Part shown: positions 1 through 8,710 of the stretch, piece by piece
Layout of the letters: each line of letters begins with the position of its first letter
Numbering within the stretch: the stretch's first letter is position 1
Assembly (NCBI GenBank): GCA_902826815.1
Contig: CADEGF010000016.1
Span: forward strand, 1-64,000
DNA: 64,000 bases
Origin: an uncultured Mycobacteriaceae bacterium
Lineage (GTDB): Bacteria > Actinomycetota > Actinomycetes > Mycobacteriales > Mycobacteriaceae
Reading direction: 5' to 3'
Made by a program: the position numbers and the translations under genes
Notes under the pieces: generated by a model
What the model saw: the letters and a program-made list of their open reading frames with translations, nothing else
Told to the model about the DNA's origin: nothing
The model's database searches: none

Positions 1-1
1 A

Positions 2-55
2 GCGATGAGGCCGGTCACCGTCGAGGTCGACCCCGAAAAGGCTACGCAGGACTAG
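2..55 (+). CDS. C-terminal end of an unidentified gene (partial)
   Basis: An open frame enters from the left edge and ends at TAG 53-55. It gives about 17 residues ending VEVDPEKATQD, with G/C-rich third positions typical of coding sequence here. Nothing about function can be read from so short a tail. It could be a chance frame. It points towards the downstream convergent gene that ends at 109. Confidence 0.3.
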   Translation, partial: AMRPVTVEVDPEKATQD

Positions 56-108
56 TAGTTCCGTCACGCTCGCCGGATCGCGGCCCGAGGCCACACGCTC
101 GTCACCTT

Positions 109-1170
109 CTACGAGGCGTGCTTGTTCGACTTTGCGTGACGCGGCCCTTCCGACGCATCCTTCGCAATGCTTCGCGCCGCCTGAGAAACTTTGGACGCGA
201 CGTTGCGCAGTGGGTGTGAGCTGTTCGTCTCGGGTTTGGCGGCGTGTTTGGCCGTGCTAGTCGACCGACGAGCAGGATTCGCGAACGGAAGGACTGACGT
301 CCTTGCGGTAGAGGGCTTTACGCTTTGCACGACTGCTCTTCGACTTGACGACTGCGTCGCCGCGTTACGAATGTCGGAGGCTGCGGTGACCACGGACTTC
401 GCCACCACGTTGACCGCGGCGTTCACCGACCCGGCCGCGCTGTTGACCCCGGCAGCCGCTGCCCGTACCGGATCGCCGGTGGCCGCCAGTTCCTGCGCCG
501 CGGCGTCAGGGACTCCAACGGCGGCTTGCAGGACGTCGTTGAATGCCGGGAAGACGACGGCTTCGCCCACCCTGATCGCACCCAACGCCGCGACCTGCAC
601 CACTCCGTTCGGCATCACCGTTGGCCCGGTAACCGGGATCGGCAAGTTGAGCGCCTCGAAGGTTTGTTCGCGGAAAGCCTCGAGGGCTGCGCCGACGGCG
701 GGCAGACCGCCCGCAGTTGCGGGAACGAGATTGAGCAGGCCGATCACACCGACCTCGAACGTGTTCGACGCCTTGGGGACCGCAACCGTGGTGTCCGCGT
801 CGCTGGCTGCAGCCAGCGCGGCGTTGGTCGGCCCAGTCACCGATGCGGCCGTAGTGCCGATCGCCTTCAACAAGTCGCCCGACTGCACTGCCGCGAGGAA
901 CGTCACCGGTGTCCGCAGCGTCGTCGCGGCGGCCGTCACCCCGGTATTGACCAGTGGCGGGCAGATGGCCGCGCAGTAGACCACCTGATTTCCCAGAAAG
1001 CTGGTGAGCAGTCCGCCGAGTGGAACGTCGTCAGCGGACAACCTGACATCGCGCGTTGCCGATTGTGTCTGCGGTGCCGGAGCCAGCGGTGTTGCGGCCA
1101 TGGCTGCGATTCCCGCCACGGCAACCCCGGTGGCTGCCAGGCCGGCATGTGAGCGCGTTCGGACATGCAT
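109..1170 (-). CDS. Secreted alanine-rich hypothetical protein
   Basis: Predicted 353-residue exported protein. I place the start at ATG 1170, after a GGGGGAT ribosome-binding site; an upstream in-frame start at 1230 has no such site. The N-terminus MHVRTRSHAGLAATGVAVAG and following hydrophobic Ala/Val stretch form a signal peptide of about 30-40 residues. The mature part is Ala/Val rich, with a CAAIC cysteine pair about 65 residues in. The C-terminal ~80 residues are rich in Ser, Arg and Lys and look disordered and basic (for example ARRSTSTAKHAAK). I recognise no enzymatic motif. It resembles lineage-specific mycobacterial envelope or secreted proteins, without the PE or PPE signature. Confidence 0.7.
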   Translation of the reverse strand: MHVRTRSHAGLAATGVAVAGIAAMAATPLAPAPQTQSATRDVRLSADDVPLGGLLTSFLGNQVVYCAAICPPLVNTGVTAAATTLRTPVTFLAAVQSGDLLKAIGTTAASVTGPTNAALAAASDADTTVAVPKASNTFEVGVIGLLNLVPATAGGLPAVGAALEAFREQTFEALNLPIPVTGPTVMPNGVVQVAALGAIRVGEAVVFPAFNDVLQAAVGVPDAAAQELAATGDPVRAAAAGVNSAAGSVNAAVNVVAKSVVTAASDIRNAATQSSSRRAVVQSVKPSTARTSVLPFANPARRSTSTAKHAAKPETNSSHPLRNVASKVSQAARSIAKDASEGPRHAKSNKHAS

Positions 1171-1255
1171 GCTATCCCCCTTGATCGACGGTGATACTGT
1201 TCGCACGAGTTGGGGGCGCGGTGGGTTCAATCCTGTGAGGCAGCGCCGACGGTTC

Positions 1256-2716
1256 CTAGGTCAGCCACCTCGGCGGATGCCGCTCTGCCCATGGCGCTTT
1301 CGCTTCGAGTTGGGCGGCCAGTTGCAGCAGCACCGTCTCGTCCGGCGCCATCAGCTGGACACCGATCGGCAGGCCGTCGGCGGTCGTGGAAAGCGGCAGC
1401 GAGATGGCGGCCCAGCCGGTGACATTCGCCAGCGAGGTCCAACCCGTAGTGGCGAATTCGACATCGAAGAACGCCCTTGTGGTGCCGCGTGGCTGGTCGA
1501 GCAGCGCGTACGGGGGCGGGGTCGTCAGCAGTGTCGGAACCAGGAGTACGTCGTGCCCAGCCATGCCGGCGGCGAAGCGCCGCGTCTGGGCGTGCACATC
1601 AGCGATCGCGCCTGCGTACTGCGCGCCGGTGGTGGTGAAGCCATCGCGGACCATCACCCAGGTGCTCGGCTCGAATTCGTCTTCCGCCGGTTCGCGGCCA
1701 AGGTGGCAGGTGGCGAGCGCGTGTAGTTCAACGTTGCTGACCGTGTGAAGCGTTGCGATCGCATCGGCGACGACATCGGGATCGATTGTGGGAGCACCTG
1801 GTTCGACGGTGTGGCCCAATTCGGCGAGCAGTTTTCCGGTTGCCTCGACGGCCGCCACGATTGCCGGATCGGTCGGTGAGCCAGGAAACGGAGAGGCCGT
1901 TGCCAGCAGGATGCGCTGCGCCGCAGGCTCATTGGCGATCGCGGCCTGATAGGTGGTCGTCGGCGGTGCAGCGTAGTACGGGTCTCCTGGGGCGGTGCCT
2001 GCGATGGTGTCGAGCAGCGCGGCACTGTCCCGCACGGTGCGGGTGAGCGCGTTCGCAACGGCCAACCCCTCCAGCGAATGTCCCGCGTCAGGCGCGAACG
2101 AGCTGCGCCCGCGGCGCGGCTTGAGACCGACGAGCCCGCAGCACGAGGCGGGCACGCGGATGGAACCCGTGCCGTCGCCGCCCGACGCAGCGGGAACCAC
2201 GCCTGCGGCCACCGCCGAAGCCGATCCACCGCTCGATCCGCCAGGGGTGACCGACGGCGACCACGGATTGACTGTCGGGCCGAACAGGGACGGCTCAGTG
2301 GTGCAGTGGTTGCCCCACTCGGGGGTGTTGGTCTTGCCGAAGACCACCAACCCTGCCGACAGGTAGCGGTCCACGACCCAGGCCGTCTCCGTCGCGACCT
2401 GAGTGCGCAGAGCCCGCGAACCCATCGCCTCCGGTGTACCGGCCAGGGACATGCCGAGGTCCTTCAGCAGGAACGGCACCCCTGCCAGCGGGCCGGATTC
2501 ACCGTTGCGCGCGCGGCCCGAGGCATCCAGTTCGGCAGCCTGCTCACGCCCGCGGTCGAAGAGATCGCAGATGACGGCATTGAGGTCTCGAGCCGTCTCG
2601 AGCCGGAGGATTGCTGCGTCGAGCAGCTCAACTGCGGACATCTCACCCCCAGCGACGAGCTCGCCCTGCCCGATTGCGTCGATATCGGCCAGTTCGAAAG
2701 CCTGCACGGAGTCCAC
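1256..2716 (-). CDS. Amidase (amidase signature family)
   Basis: Hydrolase of 486 residues expected to cleave carboxylic amides with a Lys-cisSer-Ser triad. All three positions are visible: Lys85 in FLLKDLG, Ser161 in PGGSSGGSAS and Ser185 in GTGSIRVPAS. Length is normal for the family. I use GTG 2716; the frame stays open upstream to 3265 but that part overlaps the neighbouring transporter gene and is not family-like. The substrate is unknown, since members range from indoleacetamide and aryl-amide hydrolases to GatA-like proteins, and no GatB/GatC gene is nearby. It lies about 50 bp downstream of the POT transporter gene on the same strand, so the two may be co-transcribed for uptake and cleavage of amides or peptides. 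Confidence 0.85.
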   Translation of the reverse strand: MDSVQAFELADIDAIGQGELVAGGEMSAVELLDAAILRLETARDLNAVICDLFDRGREQAAELDASGRARNGESGPLAGVPFLLKDLGMSLAGTPEAMGSRALRTQVATETAWVVDRYLSAGLVVFGKTNTPEWGNHCTTEPSLFGPTVNPWSPSVTPGGSSGGSASAVAAGVVPAASGGDGTGSIRVPASCCGLVGLKPRRGRSSFAPDAGHSLEGLAVANALTRTVRDSAALLDTIAGTAPGDPYYAAPPTTTYQAAIANEPAAQRILLATASPFPGSPTDPAIVAAVEATGKLLAELGHTVEPGAPTIDPDVVADAIATLHTVSNVELHALATCHLGREPAEDEFEPSTWVMVRDGFTTTGAQYAGAIADVHAQTRRFAAGMAGHDVLLVPTLLTTPPPYALLDQPRGTTRAFFDVEFATTGWTSLANVTGWAAISLPLSTTADGLPIGVQLMAPDETVLLQLAAQLEAKAPWAERHPPRWLT

Positions 2717-2766
2717 GATTCGGAATCTAAGCGCCTGGACGCCCGAGGGGCAATTCTGCACAAACC

Positions 2767-4233
2767 TTAGTGCACGCCTTCCATCTCGCGGCTGATCCAG
2801 GGCGAGAGGGCGAAGACGACCACGCCTGCGACGATCGCGACCGCGCCGATGATCCCGAAATAGGCGAACTCCCGGCTCGCGTCGTAGTACTTGGCGAGCA
2901 CTCCCGACATCGACGTGCCGAGGCCGACCGAGAAGAAGTACAGCGCCATCATCTGCGCGCGGAACGCTTCCGGCGCAAGCTTTGTCGTCACCGACAGTCC
3001 GATCGGTGACAGCAGCAGCTCTGAGATCGCGAACACGGCCAGAACCGCTGCGACGTACAGAGCCGGGACCGTCTGGCCCTCCGTGCCCGCCATCGGCAGG
3101 AACAGCAGGAACGCCACACCCATGCCGATCACACCGTATGAGAACTTGCGCGGCGTCGTCGGTGCGCGGTTGCCTAGTTTCGTCCACATGATCGCGAACA
3201 CCGGCGACAGCAGGATGATCCACACCGGCTCGATGGAGCCGATCCAGTTCGACGGCGCCGTCCACCCGAAGATCGACCAGTTCATCCGCTCGTCGGAGTA
3301 CACGGCGAGGACGGTGAAGATCTGCTGGAACAGCGACCAGAACACCGCATTGGCGATGAAGAGCGGAATGAAAGCGCGCACCCGGGTCTTTTCAACGGCT
3401 TCGACCTTCGAGCTGGTGAGCATTACCGTGAAGTAGGCGATCGACGCCACGATGATCACGCCGGTGGTGACCTGCGACAGGTTCGCCAGCTTGACCAGGC
3501 CGGTGACGAAGGCGACGGCGATGACGGCGATCACCAAGATGGCCGCAGCCACCATGAACTTGATACCGCTGCGCGGCAACGGGTTCGGCACATTCCGGCC
3601 GTGGTCGCCGAGGTTCTTGCGGAAGAAGACGTACTGGGCGAGGCCGAGCGCCATTCCGACCGCGGCGGCGCCGAAGCCCCAATGGAAGCCGATCCGCGTC
3701 TGCAGCAGACCGGTGATCAGCGGGCCGATGAACGCGCCGAGGTTGATGCCGAGATAGAACAGCGTGAACCCGCCGTCGCAGCGCGCGTCACCCTTCTCGT
3801 AGAGGGTGCCCAACAGCGACGACGCATTCGCCTTCAGTGCGCCCGAGCCGAGGGCGACCAGCACGAGACCGACGGCGACGCCGGACAGACCCGGGAGGAT
3901 CGCGAGCGCGATGTGGCCGAACATGACCACAACGCCTCCGTAGAAGACGGTGCGTTCCATGCCGAGTACCCGGTCGGCGATCCAGCCGCCCAGCACTGTG
4001 GAGAGGTAGACCAAGCCGCCGTAGGCGCCGACGATGCCTGTCGCGGTGGCTTTCGGGAGCTCGAGGCCGCCCTCGGTGACGGTGTAATAGAGGTAGTAGC
4101 CGAGGATCGTGAGCATCCCGTAGAACGAGAACCGCTCCCATAACTCGACGCCGAAGAGGTTGGCCAGCCCTATCGGGTGTCCGAACATGGTGCGTCCGGT
4201 CGGCGTTTCGTCCGTCTCTCCCACTGTTGTCAT
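2767..4233 (-). CDS. POT/PTR family proton-coupled oligopeptide transporter
   Basis: Integral membrane symporter of 488 residues with about 12-14 hydrophobic helices. The N-terminus carries the family signature FGVELWERFSFYGM (the E-x-x-E-R-F-x-Y-Y-like motif of helix 1), followed by GGWIADRVLG. Members import di- and tripeptides with protons at the cytoplasmic membrane. I choose ATG 4233 (MTTVGETDE...) because the longer frame to 4431 adds a non-homologous, arginine-rich extension that overlaps the divergent gene at 4337. It precedes the amidase gene on the same strand by about 50 bp, which fits peptide or amide use. No nearby regulator is evident. Confidence 0.9.
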   Translation of the reverse strand: MTTVGETDETPTGRTMFGHPIGLANLFGVELWERFSFYGMLTILGYYLYYTVTEGGLELPKATATGIVGAYGGLVYLSTVLGGWIADRVLGMERTVFYGGVVVMFGHIALAILPGLSGVAVGLVLVALGSGALKANASSLLGTLYEKGDARCDGGFTLFYLGINLGAFIGPLITGLLQTRIGFHWGFGAAAVGMALGLAQYVFFRKNLGDHGRNVPNPLPRSGIKFMVAAAILVIAVIAVAFVTGLVKLANLSQVTTGVIIVASIAYFTVMLTSSKVEAVEKTRVRAFIPLFIANAVFWSLFQQIFTVLAVYSDERMNWSIFGWTAPSNWIGSIEPVWIILLSPVFAIMWTKLGNRAPTTPRKFSYGVIGMGVAFLLFLPMAGTEGQTVPALYVAAVLAVFAISELLLSPIGLSVTTKLAPEAFRAQMMALYFFSVGLGTSMSGVLAKYYDASREFAYFGIIGAVAIVAGVVVFALSPWISREMEGVH

Positions 4234-4336
4234 GTGGGCCAGCTTTACCACTCTCGTTCGCGCACTGGAAGGGCCTTCGGAGCAGTCGCAGGTAGGCCGT
4301 CCGGCGCCGTCACCCTGTCGTGGAAAACTGGCCGCC

Positions 4337-4636
4337 ATGGCGTTCAAGGTGCGTTTCAGCGGGCAGGCACAACCGCAGGACTTCGGTGACGATGACGGCT
4401 TCGAGTTCCTGGAAGGCGGCGTGCTCGCCATCCACTTCGGCGACGAGGAGACGTGGGCTCAGTACCACCCACCCACGAAGTGGGAGCAGATCACCGCGGA
4501 CCCGGACCACCTGGCCGGGCTGAATACCCCCTACGTCGACGAAGAGGACGAGGACGAGGATTACGACGACGAATTTGAGGACGAAGACTACGACGACGAG
4601 ACCGACTACGAAGACGACGAGGCCGAAGAGGCCTAA
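4337..4636 (+). CDS. Small acidic protein with Asp/Glu/Tyr tail
   Basis: Protein of 99 residues starting at ATG 4337 (MAFKVRFSGQ). The first ~65 residues look like a compact domain with aromatic positions (ETWAQYHPPTKW). The last ~35 residues are almost entirely Asp, Glu and Tyr (for example DEEDEDEDYDDEFEDEDYDD). The tail should be disordered and highly negative. No known catalytic motif. It is divergent from the POT gene and ends 3 bp before the convergent basic-tailed gene at 4640. I recognise it only as a conserved-looking actinobacterial hypothetical. Confidence 0.75.
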   Translation: MAFKVRFSGQAQPQDFGDDDGFEFLEGGVLAIHFGDEETWAQYHPPTKWEQITADPDHLAGLNTPYVDEEDEDEDYDDEFEDEDYDDETDYEDDEAEEA

Positions 4637-4639
4637 GGC

Positions 4640-4855
4640 CTAGGTGGACCGTCGCTTCCGCCGCGTGCGGTGGCTGGCGACGAACTCGGCGTCATAGAAG
4701 GGTGACGACGTCGGAGCCTCGCGTTGCCTTCGCTTCTCGGTGCGGCGCTGCAGCAGTTCGATCAGCTCGACCGGCTTGACCCAGTCCGTCGGCTCCGCCG
4801 GAGAGACCGACTGATGCTCATCCGGCGTCGGGTCCTGCTCGCGTGCATTGGTCAT
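4640..4855 (-). CDS. Small hypothetical protein with basic C-terminus
   Basis: Protein of 71 residues from ATG 4855 (MTNAREQDPT). The middle (WVKPVELIELLQRRTEKRRQ) is predicted helical and amphipathic. The C-terminus is strongly basic (SHRTRRKRRST), which could bind nucleic acid or an acidic partner. The frame remains open to 4972 but the added part is Cys-rich and not credible. It is convergent with, and 3 bp from, the acidic-tailed gene at 4337. No family recognised. Confidence 0.55.
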   Translation of the reverse strand: MTNAREQDPTPDEHQSVSPAEPTDWVKPVELIELLQRRTEKRRQREAPTSSPFYDAEFVASHRTRRKRRST

Positions 4856-5029
4856 GCCCGTCGGCCCCAAGCGGCTCGCGCGCAAACCAGCACAGCACTG
4901 TCCGCGATTGCCGCAGATACCTTGATCATCGCAAACTTCCTGCTCAGCGCACTGTATGAAAGCCGTCGGCAAAACGGCTAGCTAAGCATAATTGACACCT
5001 GCGAAGATTTTCAATTCACCGCGGGTACC

Positions 5030-5704
5030 TCAGTACGAGTCGTGCAACCGCATCCATTCGTACGGCGGCTGCTGCGGCCGGCCCGGCGGCGAATCCTCCC
5101 AGCTCTCCTGCCGCCCGTACGGGGTGATGTCGAGCAGATCGAACACCAACATGAACGGCTCCTCGCCGCGGGCGAACGTCGACCAGGTGTGAAAGATGCG
5201 CCCGCCGTCCCGAAGGAACACGCTGATCGCTTGCCGCTCTTCTCCGTCGACCGTCGCGTGGAAGTCCTCGTTGAACGTCGTCGACGCCGAGGACACCCAG
5301 GGAAGTGCCCAGCCCATGCGATCCCGGAAAGCCAGCAGTTTGGCCAGCGGTGCACGCGAAATCAGCACGAAAGACGTGTCTTTCGCATTGAGGTGGGACA
5401 GCGGAGGAATGGAATCGGCCATCATCGAACAGCCGTCGCATCCTTCCGTCCAGTCAGGCCCGAACATGAAGTGCTGAACGATCAGCTGCTTGCGGCCATC
5501 GAAGAGATCGAGCAGCGACCTGGGCCCGGCCTCGGAGTCGAACGTGTACGACTCGGCGATCTCCACCATCGGCAACCGTCGCCGCGCCGCACTGACCGCG
5601 TCCCTGTGCCGGGTGAGCTCCTTCTCCTTGACGAGCAGTTCAGCGCGCGCCTTCTCCCAATCGAGGCGCGACACGACGGGTGGCATCGCATTTCCGTCAG
5701 TCAT
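5030..5704 (-). CDS. DUF899 family thioredoxin-like protein
   Basis: Protein of 224 residues matching the DUF899 pattern: an N-terminal helix with WEKARAELLVKEKELTRHRD, then FDGRKQLIVQHFMFGPDWTEGC and a CDGCSMMAD segment that replaces the usual CxxC, then the C-terminal ITPYGRQESWEDSP. Such proteins have a thioredoxin fold and are often called DUF899 or dithiol-disulfide isomerase-like; their reaction is not established. Start ATG 5704 follows the family's usual N-terminus. It is divergent from the SRPBCC gene at 5749 across a 44-bp gap, so the two probably share a promoter region. Confidence 0.85.
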   Translation of the reverse strand: MTDGNAMPPVVSRLDWEKARAELLVKEKELTRHRDAVSAARRRLPMVEIAESYTFDSEAGPRSLLDLFDGRKQLIVQHFMFGPDWTEGCDGCSMMADSIPPLSHLNAKDTSFVLISRAPLAKLLAFRDRMGWALPWVSSASTTFNEDFHATVDGEERQAISVFLRDGGRIFHTWSTFARGEEPFMLVFDLLDITPYGRQESWEDSPPGRPQQPPYEWMRLHDSY

Positions 5705-5748
5705 GCCTGCAGCCTGCCACCGCGCCGACCAGCTGATACGTTCGGGCC

Positions 5749-6207
5749 GTGCGCACCACGTTCGAATTCGACTTCGTGACGACCTCAACGCCCGAGCAGG
5801 TGATCGAGCTGATGACCGACTTCACATCCGACCGGGCACGCCGCTGGCCCGCGTCCTCCGAAGCAGCGTTCGAGATCTACCACCTCGGTGAAACCGACGC
5901 CGAAATCCGCGAGGGCCAGGACTTCCCGAAACTGTGGGCGCGATGGCGCTACGACTGGTCTACGCCAGGCACGGTGACGCTGACGGTGGTGCAGGCCGAC
6001 GCGCTCAACCCGGGCGGGTTCATGTCGTTGACGGCGACGCCACGGGCCGGGGGCGGCAGCGCGGTGCACGCGGTTTGGGACCAGTCGTCGAAGAACTTGA
6101 CCGGGCTGGTGGCGGTGACTGTGATGCGGTTCATCGGCCCGAAGTCCCTGACGTCGTACTACAAGAAGGTGTACGACAACTACACGCCGCCTACCCGAAA
6201 TCCCTGA
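5749..6207 (+). CDS. SRPBCC (START-like) family protein
   Basis: Protein of 152 residues starting at GTG 5749 (MRTTFEFDFVTTSTPEQVIE). It has the single-domain SRPBCC/polyketide-cyclase pattern: an N-terminal strand, two short helices (PEQVIELMTDF...), a run of antiparallel strands with WRYDWSTPGTVTLTVV, and a long C-terminal helix (SLTSYYKKVYDNY). These domains bind hydrophobic ligands in a helix-grip cavity, and ligand or reaction cannot be assigned. The 3' end overlaps the convergent LLM gene by 17 bp. Confidence 0.75.
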   Translation: MRTTFEFDFVTTSTPEQVIELMTDFTSDRARRWPASSEAAFEIYHLGETDAEIREGQDFPKLWARWRYDWSTPGTVTLTVVQADALNPGGFMSLTATPRAGGGSAVHAVWDQSSKNLTGLVAVTVMRFIGPKSLTSYYKKVYDNYTPPTRNP

Positions 6208-7084
6208 CGACGTCGGCGACCCTGCGCACCTGTTCGACATCCGAGCTGGTCGGGATGAGATGGACCTCGTCGGTGCCGATATCGCCGAATCGTTTGAGCA
6301 CGCTTAACAATTCGTCCTCGGTGCCTGCCCAGCCGGTGCTGGGTGCCATCGCGTCGACGTACTCTGCAGGTATCCAGTTCATATAGCGGCGCAGATGCCG
6401 GTGCACCTGCGCGCGCGCTTCGTCGCCGTCGCCGAGCGCGAACCAAAACGAAGTGGCGAGAAGCGGTTTGGGCTTTCCGGCCTGAGCCCACGCCGTCCGC
6501 GCGACGTCATACAGCTCGTTCTGCTTGGTGGTGTCGAGGTCCAGCGTGGTGCCCGCCAGGCCGTCGGCCCATGCGGCGGCGGACCGCACCGTCTTGGGGC
6601 CCATCGTTCCGACCAGTAGCTGTGGGCCGCCCTTCTGCACAGGTGCAGGCCCAACAGGGACGACGGAGTCGGTCACGTTCTCACCGGCCCATATCCGCTT
6701 CATCACCGCGACCCGCTCGGCCATCCCCCGCATCGTCTGCGTCGCGGGGTCGGCGCCGACTGCGTCGTAGTCCTCGCGCCGTCCGCCGACTCCGAGGCCG
6801 ACGGTGAGCCTTCCGCCGCTGAGCATGTCACCGGTCGCCAATGATTTGGCGAGCATCACGGGGTCATGTAGCTGAGGCACCACCACGGTTGTCACCAGCC
6901 GCACGCGGTCCGTCCATGCCGCCAGCGCGCCGAGCAGCGTGATCGCCTCTGGATTGTCGAACGCGATCCGCTCACCCCAGCACAGCGACGAGAACGGCCC
7001 GTCGTCGATGGTCCTGGCCCAAGTCTCGAGGATCGTCGCATCGAGGTCCGGTTCCATCACCGGCATCGTCATCCCTACCTGCAC
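6191..7084 (-). CDS. LLM-class (F420-dependent type) oxidoreductase
   Basis: Luciferase-like TIM-barrel oxidoreductase of about 297 residues. The features seen are the N-terminal strand QVGMTMPVMEPD, the WGERIAFDNPEAITLLGALA segment, GGRLTVGLGVGGRREDYDAVG, the LLVGTMGPKTVRSAAAWADG strand and a C-terminal GTEDELLSVLKRFGDIG helix. In mycobacteria most such proteins use F420 rather than FMN, but the cofactor is not provable here. I propose GTG 7084 as the start; ATG 7072 is an alternative and the frame is open to 7114. It is convergent with the SRPBCC gene. Substrate unknown. Confidence 0.8.
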   Translation of the reverse strand: MQVGMTMPVMEPDLDATILETWARTIDDGPFSSLCWGERIAFDNPEAITLLGALAAWTDRVRLVTTVVVPQLHDPVMLAKSLATGDMLSGGRLTVGLGVGGRREDYDAVGADPATQTMRGMAERVAVMKRIWAGENVTDSVVPVGPAPVQKGGPQLLVGTMGPKTVRSAAAWADGLAGTTLDLDTTKQNELYDVARTAWAQAGKPKPLLATSFWFALGDGDEARAQVHRHLRRYMNWIPAEYVDAMAPSTGWAGTEDELLSVLKRFGDIGTDEVHLIPTSSDVEQVRRVADVVRDFG

Positions 7085-7127
7085 GACGGCGATTGTGGCA
7101 CGCCGCCGTCGCAAGGCCGGGCGCCGG

Positions 7128-8297
7128 TCATTGGCCGGGCTCCCGCAGCAGTTCCGGCGGCTTGGGTCCTACTTCGTAGAGATTTCCAGGGGTGGCGATG
7201 GACGTCATTTCATACGCGATCTGGCCCGCCGAATGCAGTTCGGGAATATCGGAATTCACGAACACCACCAGGCTGGCGTCCTGTTCCGGCAGGTATACAA
7301 CGACGGTCGCATACCCGGGGATGTCTCCGTTGTGGCCGACCCACTTGTGCACGTCGAAGATGGCGAAGTCGTAGTTAACGCCAGGCGCAGCGGAGAACCC
7401 GTCGCTGACGCGTTGCGCCTGAGTGGCGGGTTGCAGCAATGTGCCCCTGCCCAACGCCGACGCCCAGAGCTTCATGTCGGCGAGGTTGGAGACGATCTTG
7501 CCCGCGGCGTCACCCCAGGACGGATTCCACAGGGCGGCGTCGAAGATTTCACCCTCCGGGGACTTGTTGTAACCGTGCGCATACGGCGTCGGCATGAGTC
7601 CGTTCGGCGGATAGCTGGTGTGAGTCAAGCCGAGTGGGTCGAAGATGTTCTGCTGGAAGTAATCTCCGAGGGAGAGACCGGTCACCTTGGTGATCACCAT
7701 GCCGAGCAGCACGGTATTGGTGTTGCTGTACTTCCACTGGGTGCCCGGCGGGAATTCCAGCGGCTGCGCGAACGCCGCATCCACGAGCTCCCGCGGTGTG
7801 GTGGCGAATGCGTCGGGGCCGGTGGGCAGCTCGCTGTAGACCCGGGGCAGAAAGGCGTCGATCTCCGTGTAGTCGGGCAGACCGGTGCGCATCCGGCCAA
7901 GCAGGTCCAGCGTGATCACGTCGCCGGACGGCACACCGTCGACGTACTTGGAGATCGGATCGCTCAACCGGATCCTGCCCTGGTCGACGAGTTGCAGGAT
8001 CGCGGTACCGGTGAAGGTTTTGGTGACGCTGCCGATTCGGGTGAAGTCGTCGATGAGCATCGGCGCGCCGGTAGCGGTGTCGGCGACGCCGAACGTCTTG
8101 TCGTAGGAGATCCGGCCGGGGATGTTCAGGCTGACAATGGCGCCAGGAACACCCATCGCGGCGATTCTGGCTTCGATCGCGGCATCGAGCTGCGCGGCGA
8201 GATCGTCTTCGGGGTCGGCGAGCGCAGGTCCGATGCCAATGCTTGCGCCTGTCACGAGCGCCGCGATGATGGCCAAGATCCTCCGGATTGCGCCCAC
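7128..8297 (-). CDS. Exported serine hydrolase, beta-lactamase/PBP class C fold
   Basis: Protein of 389 residues, start GTG 8297 behind GAAAGG. Residues 1-27 form a signal peptide ending in ...IGPALA|DPED. Active-site motifs are present: S90-V-T-K93 (SxxK) in RIGSVTKTF, the YSN triad in KYSNTNTVLLG, and HNG in VGHNGDIPGY in place of KTG. This is the pattern of class C-like esterases and D-alanyl-D-alanine carboxypeptidase-like hydrolases. It should act in the periplasm or cell wall; whether it cleaves beta-lactams, peptides or esters is unknown. A longer upstream frame overlaps the VOC remnant and is rejected. Confidence 0.85.
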   Translation of the reverse strand: MGAIRRILAIIAALVTGASIGIGPALADPEDDLAAQLDAAIEARIAAMGVPGAIVSLNIPGRISYDKTFGVADTATGAPMLIDDFTRIGSVTKTFTGTAILQLVDQGRIRLSDPISKYVDGVPSGDVITLDLLGRMRTGLPDYTEIDAFLPRVYSELPTGPDAFATTPRELVDAAFAQPLEFPPGTQWKYSNTNTVLLGMVITKVTGLSLGDYFQQNIFDPLGLTHTSYPPNGLMPTPYAHGYNKSPEGEIFDAALWNPSWGDAAGKIVSNLADMKLWASALGRGTLLQPATQAQRVSDGFSAAPGVNYDFAIFDVHKWVGHNGDIPGYATVVVYLPEQDASLVVFVNSDIPELHSAGQIAYEMTSIATPGNLYEVGPKPPELLREPGQ

Positions 8298-8367
8298 GAG
8301 TCGGCCTTTCGGTCTCTCCGATCCCGCCCTGACCGACCCTATCGTGGATCCTTGCAGCATGGAGGTC

Positions 8368-8658
8368 ATGGCTATAAATACGACGTCCATCCACCGGTTG
8401 AACGGCAGAGACGAGCTGCACGCCGCCGCAGCACATCTCGACCATCTCGGCATCGCACATGGACCGATCAAAGGTATCGGCATCTCACACATTCTCGAGT
8501 TTGGCGATCCCGACAACATCGCGCTCGAGCTCATCGCTGCCAGCTCAACGAGCTCGTCTCGGTCGCCCACCGCCGTCACATGGCTGGATCCACAACGAGT
8601 TGCGCCGGATCTGCGGCGGCACACCCATCACTGCCGGCGAATCCGCAAACCGGCCTAG
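8368..8658 (+). pseudogene. Internally deleted copy of the VOC gene at 17166
   Basis: The frame from ATG 8368 begins MAINTTSIH, nearly identical to the start of the full VOC protein at 17166. It then jumps to RDELHAAAAHLDHLGIAHG, matching the C-terminal third of that protein. About 75 residues, including most of the first beta-alpha-beta unit, are missing, yet the frame is kept. Upstream bases (GCAGCATG.GGGTCATGGC) also match the full copy. Homology ends after ...IALELIA, where the parent stops, and the frame reads on to TAG 8656. It lacks a complete metal site and is probably non-functional. It lies 10 bp before the tRNA fragment. Confidence 0.75.
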
Positions 8659-8667
8659 TCAAAACAG

Positions 8668-8710
8668 TGGAGCTAGGGGGATTCGAACCCCTGACCCCCA
8701 CACTGCCAGG
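8668..8710 (-). tRNA. tRNA-Ala(GGC) 3' fragment, 5' half missing
   Basis: Read on the minus strand, positions 8710 to 8668 give an anticodon loop CTGGCAG (anticodon GGC), stem strand TGTGG, variable loop, T arm with loop TTCGAAT, acceptor strand TAGCTCC and discriminator A. This is tRNA-Ala from about nucleotide 31 to 73. Beyond 8710 the expected D arm and the 5' acceptor strand GGGGCTA are absent and the 5' anticodon stem does not pair. It is therefore not an intact tRNA gene. Such 3' tRNA pieces are typical remnants of integrative-element attachment sites. Confidence 0.65.

Noticed and set aside
109-1230. PE/PPE family membership for the first secreted protein
   Set aside because: No Pro-Glu or Pro-Pro-Glu N-terminal motif or PGRS repeats are present; a normal signal peptide is seen instead.
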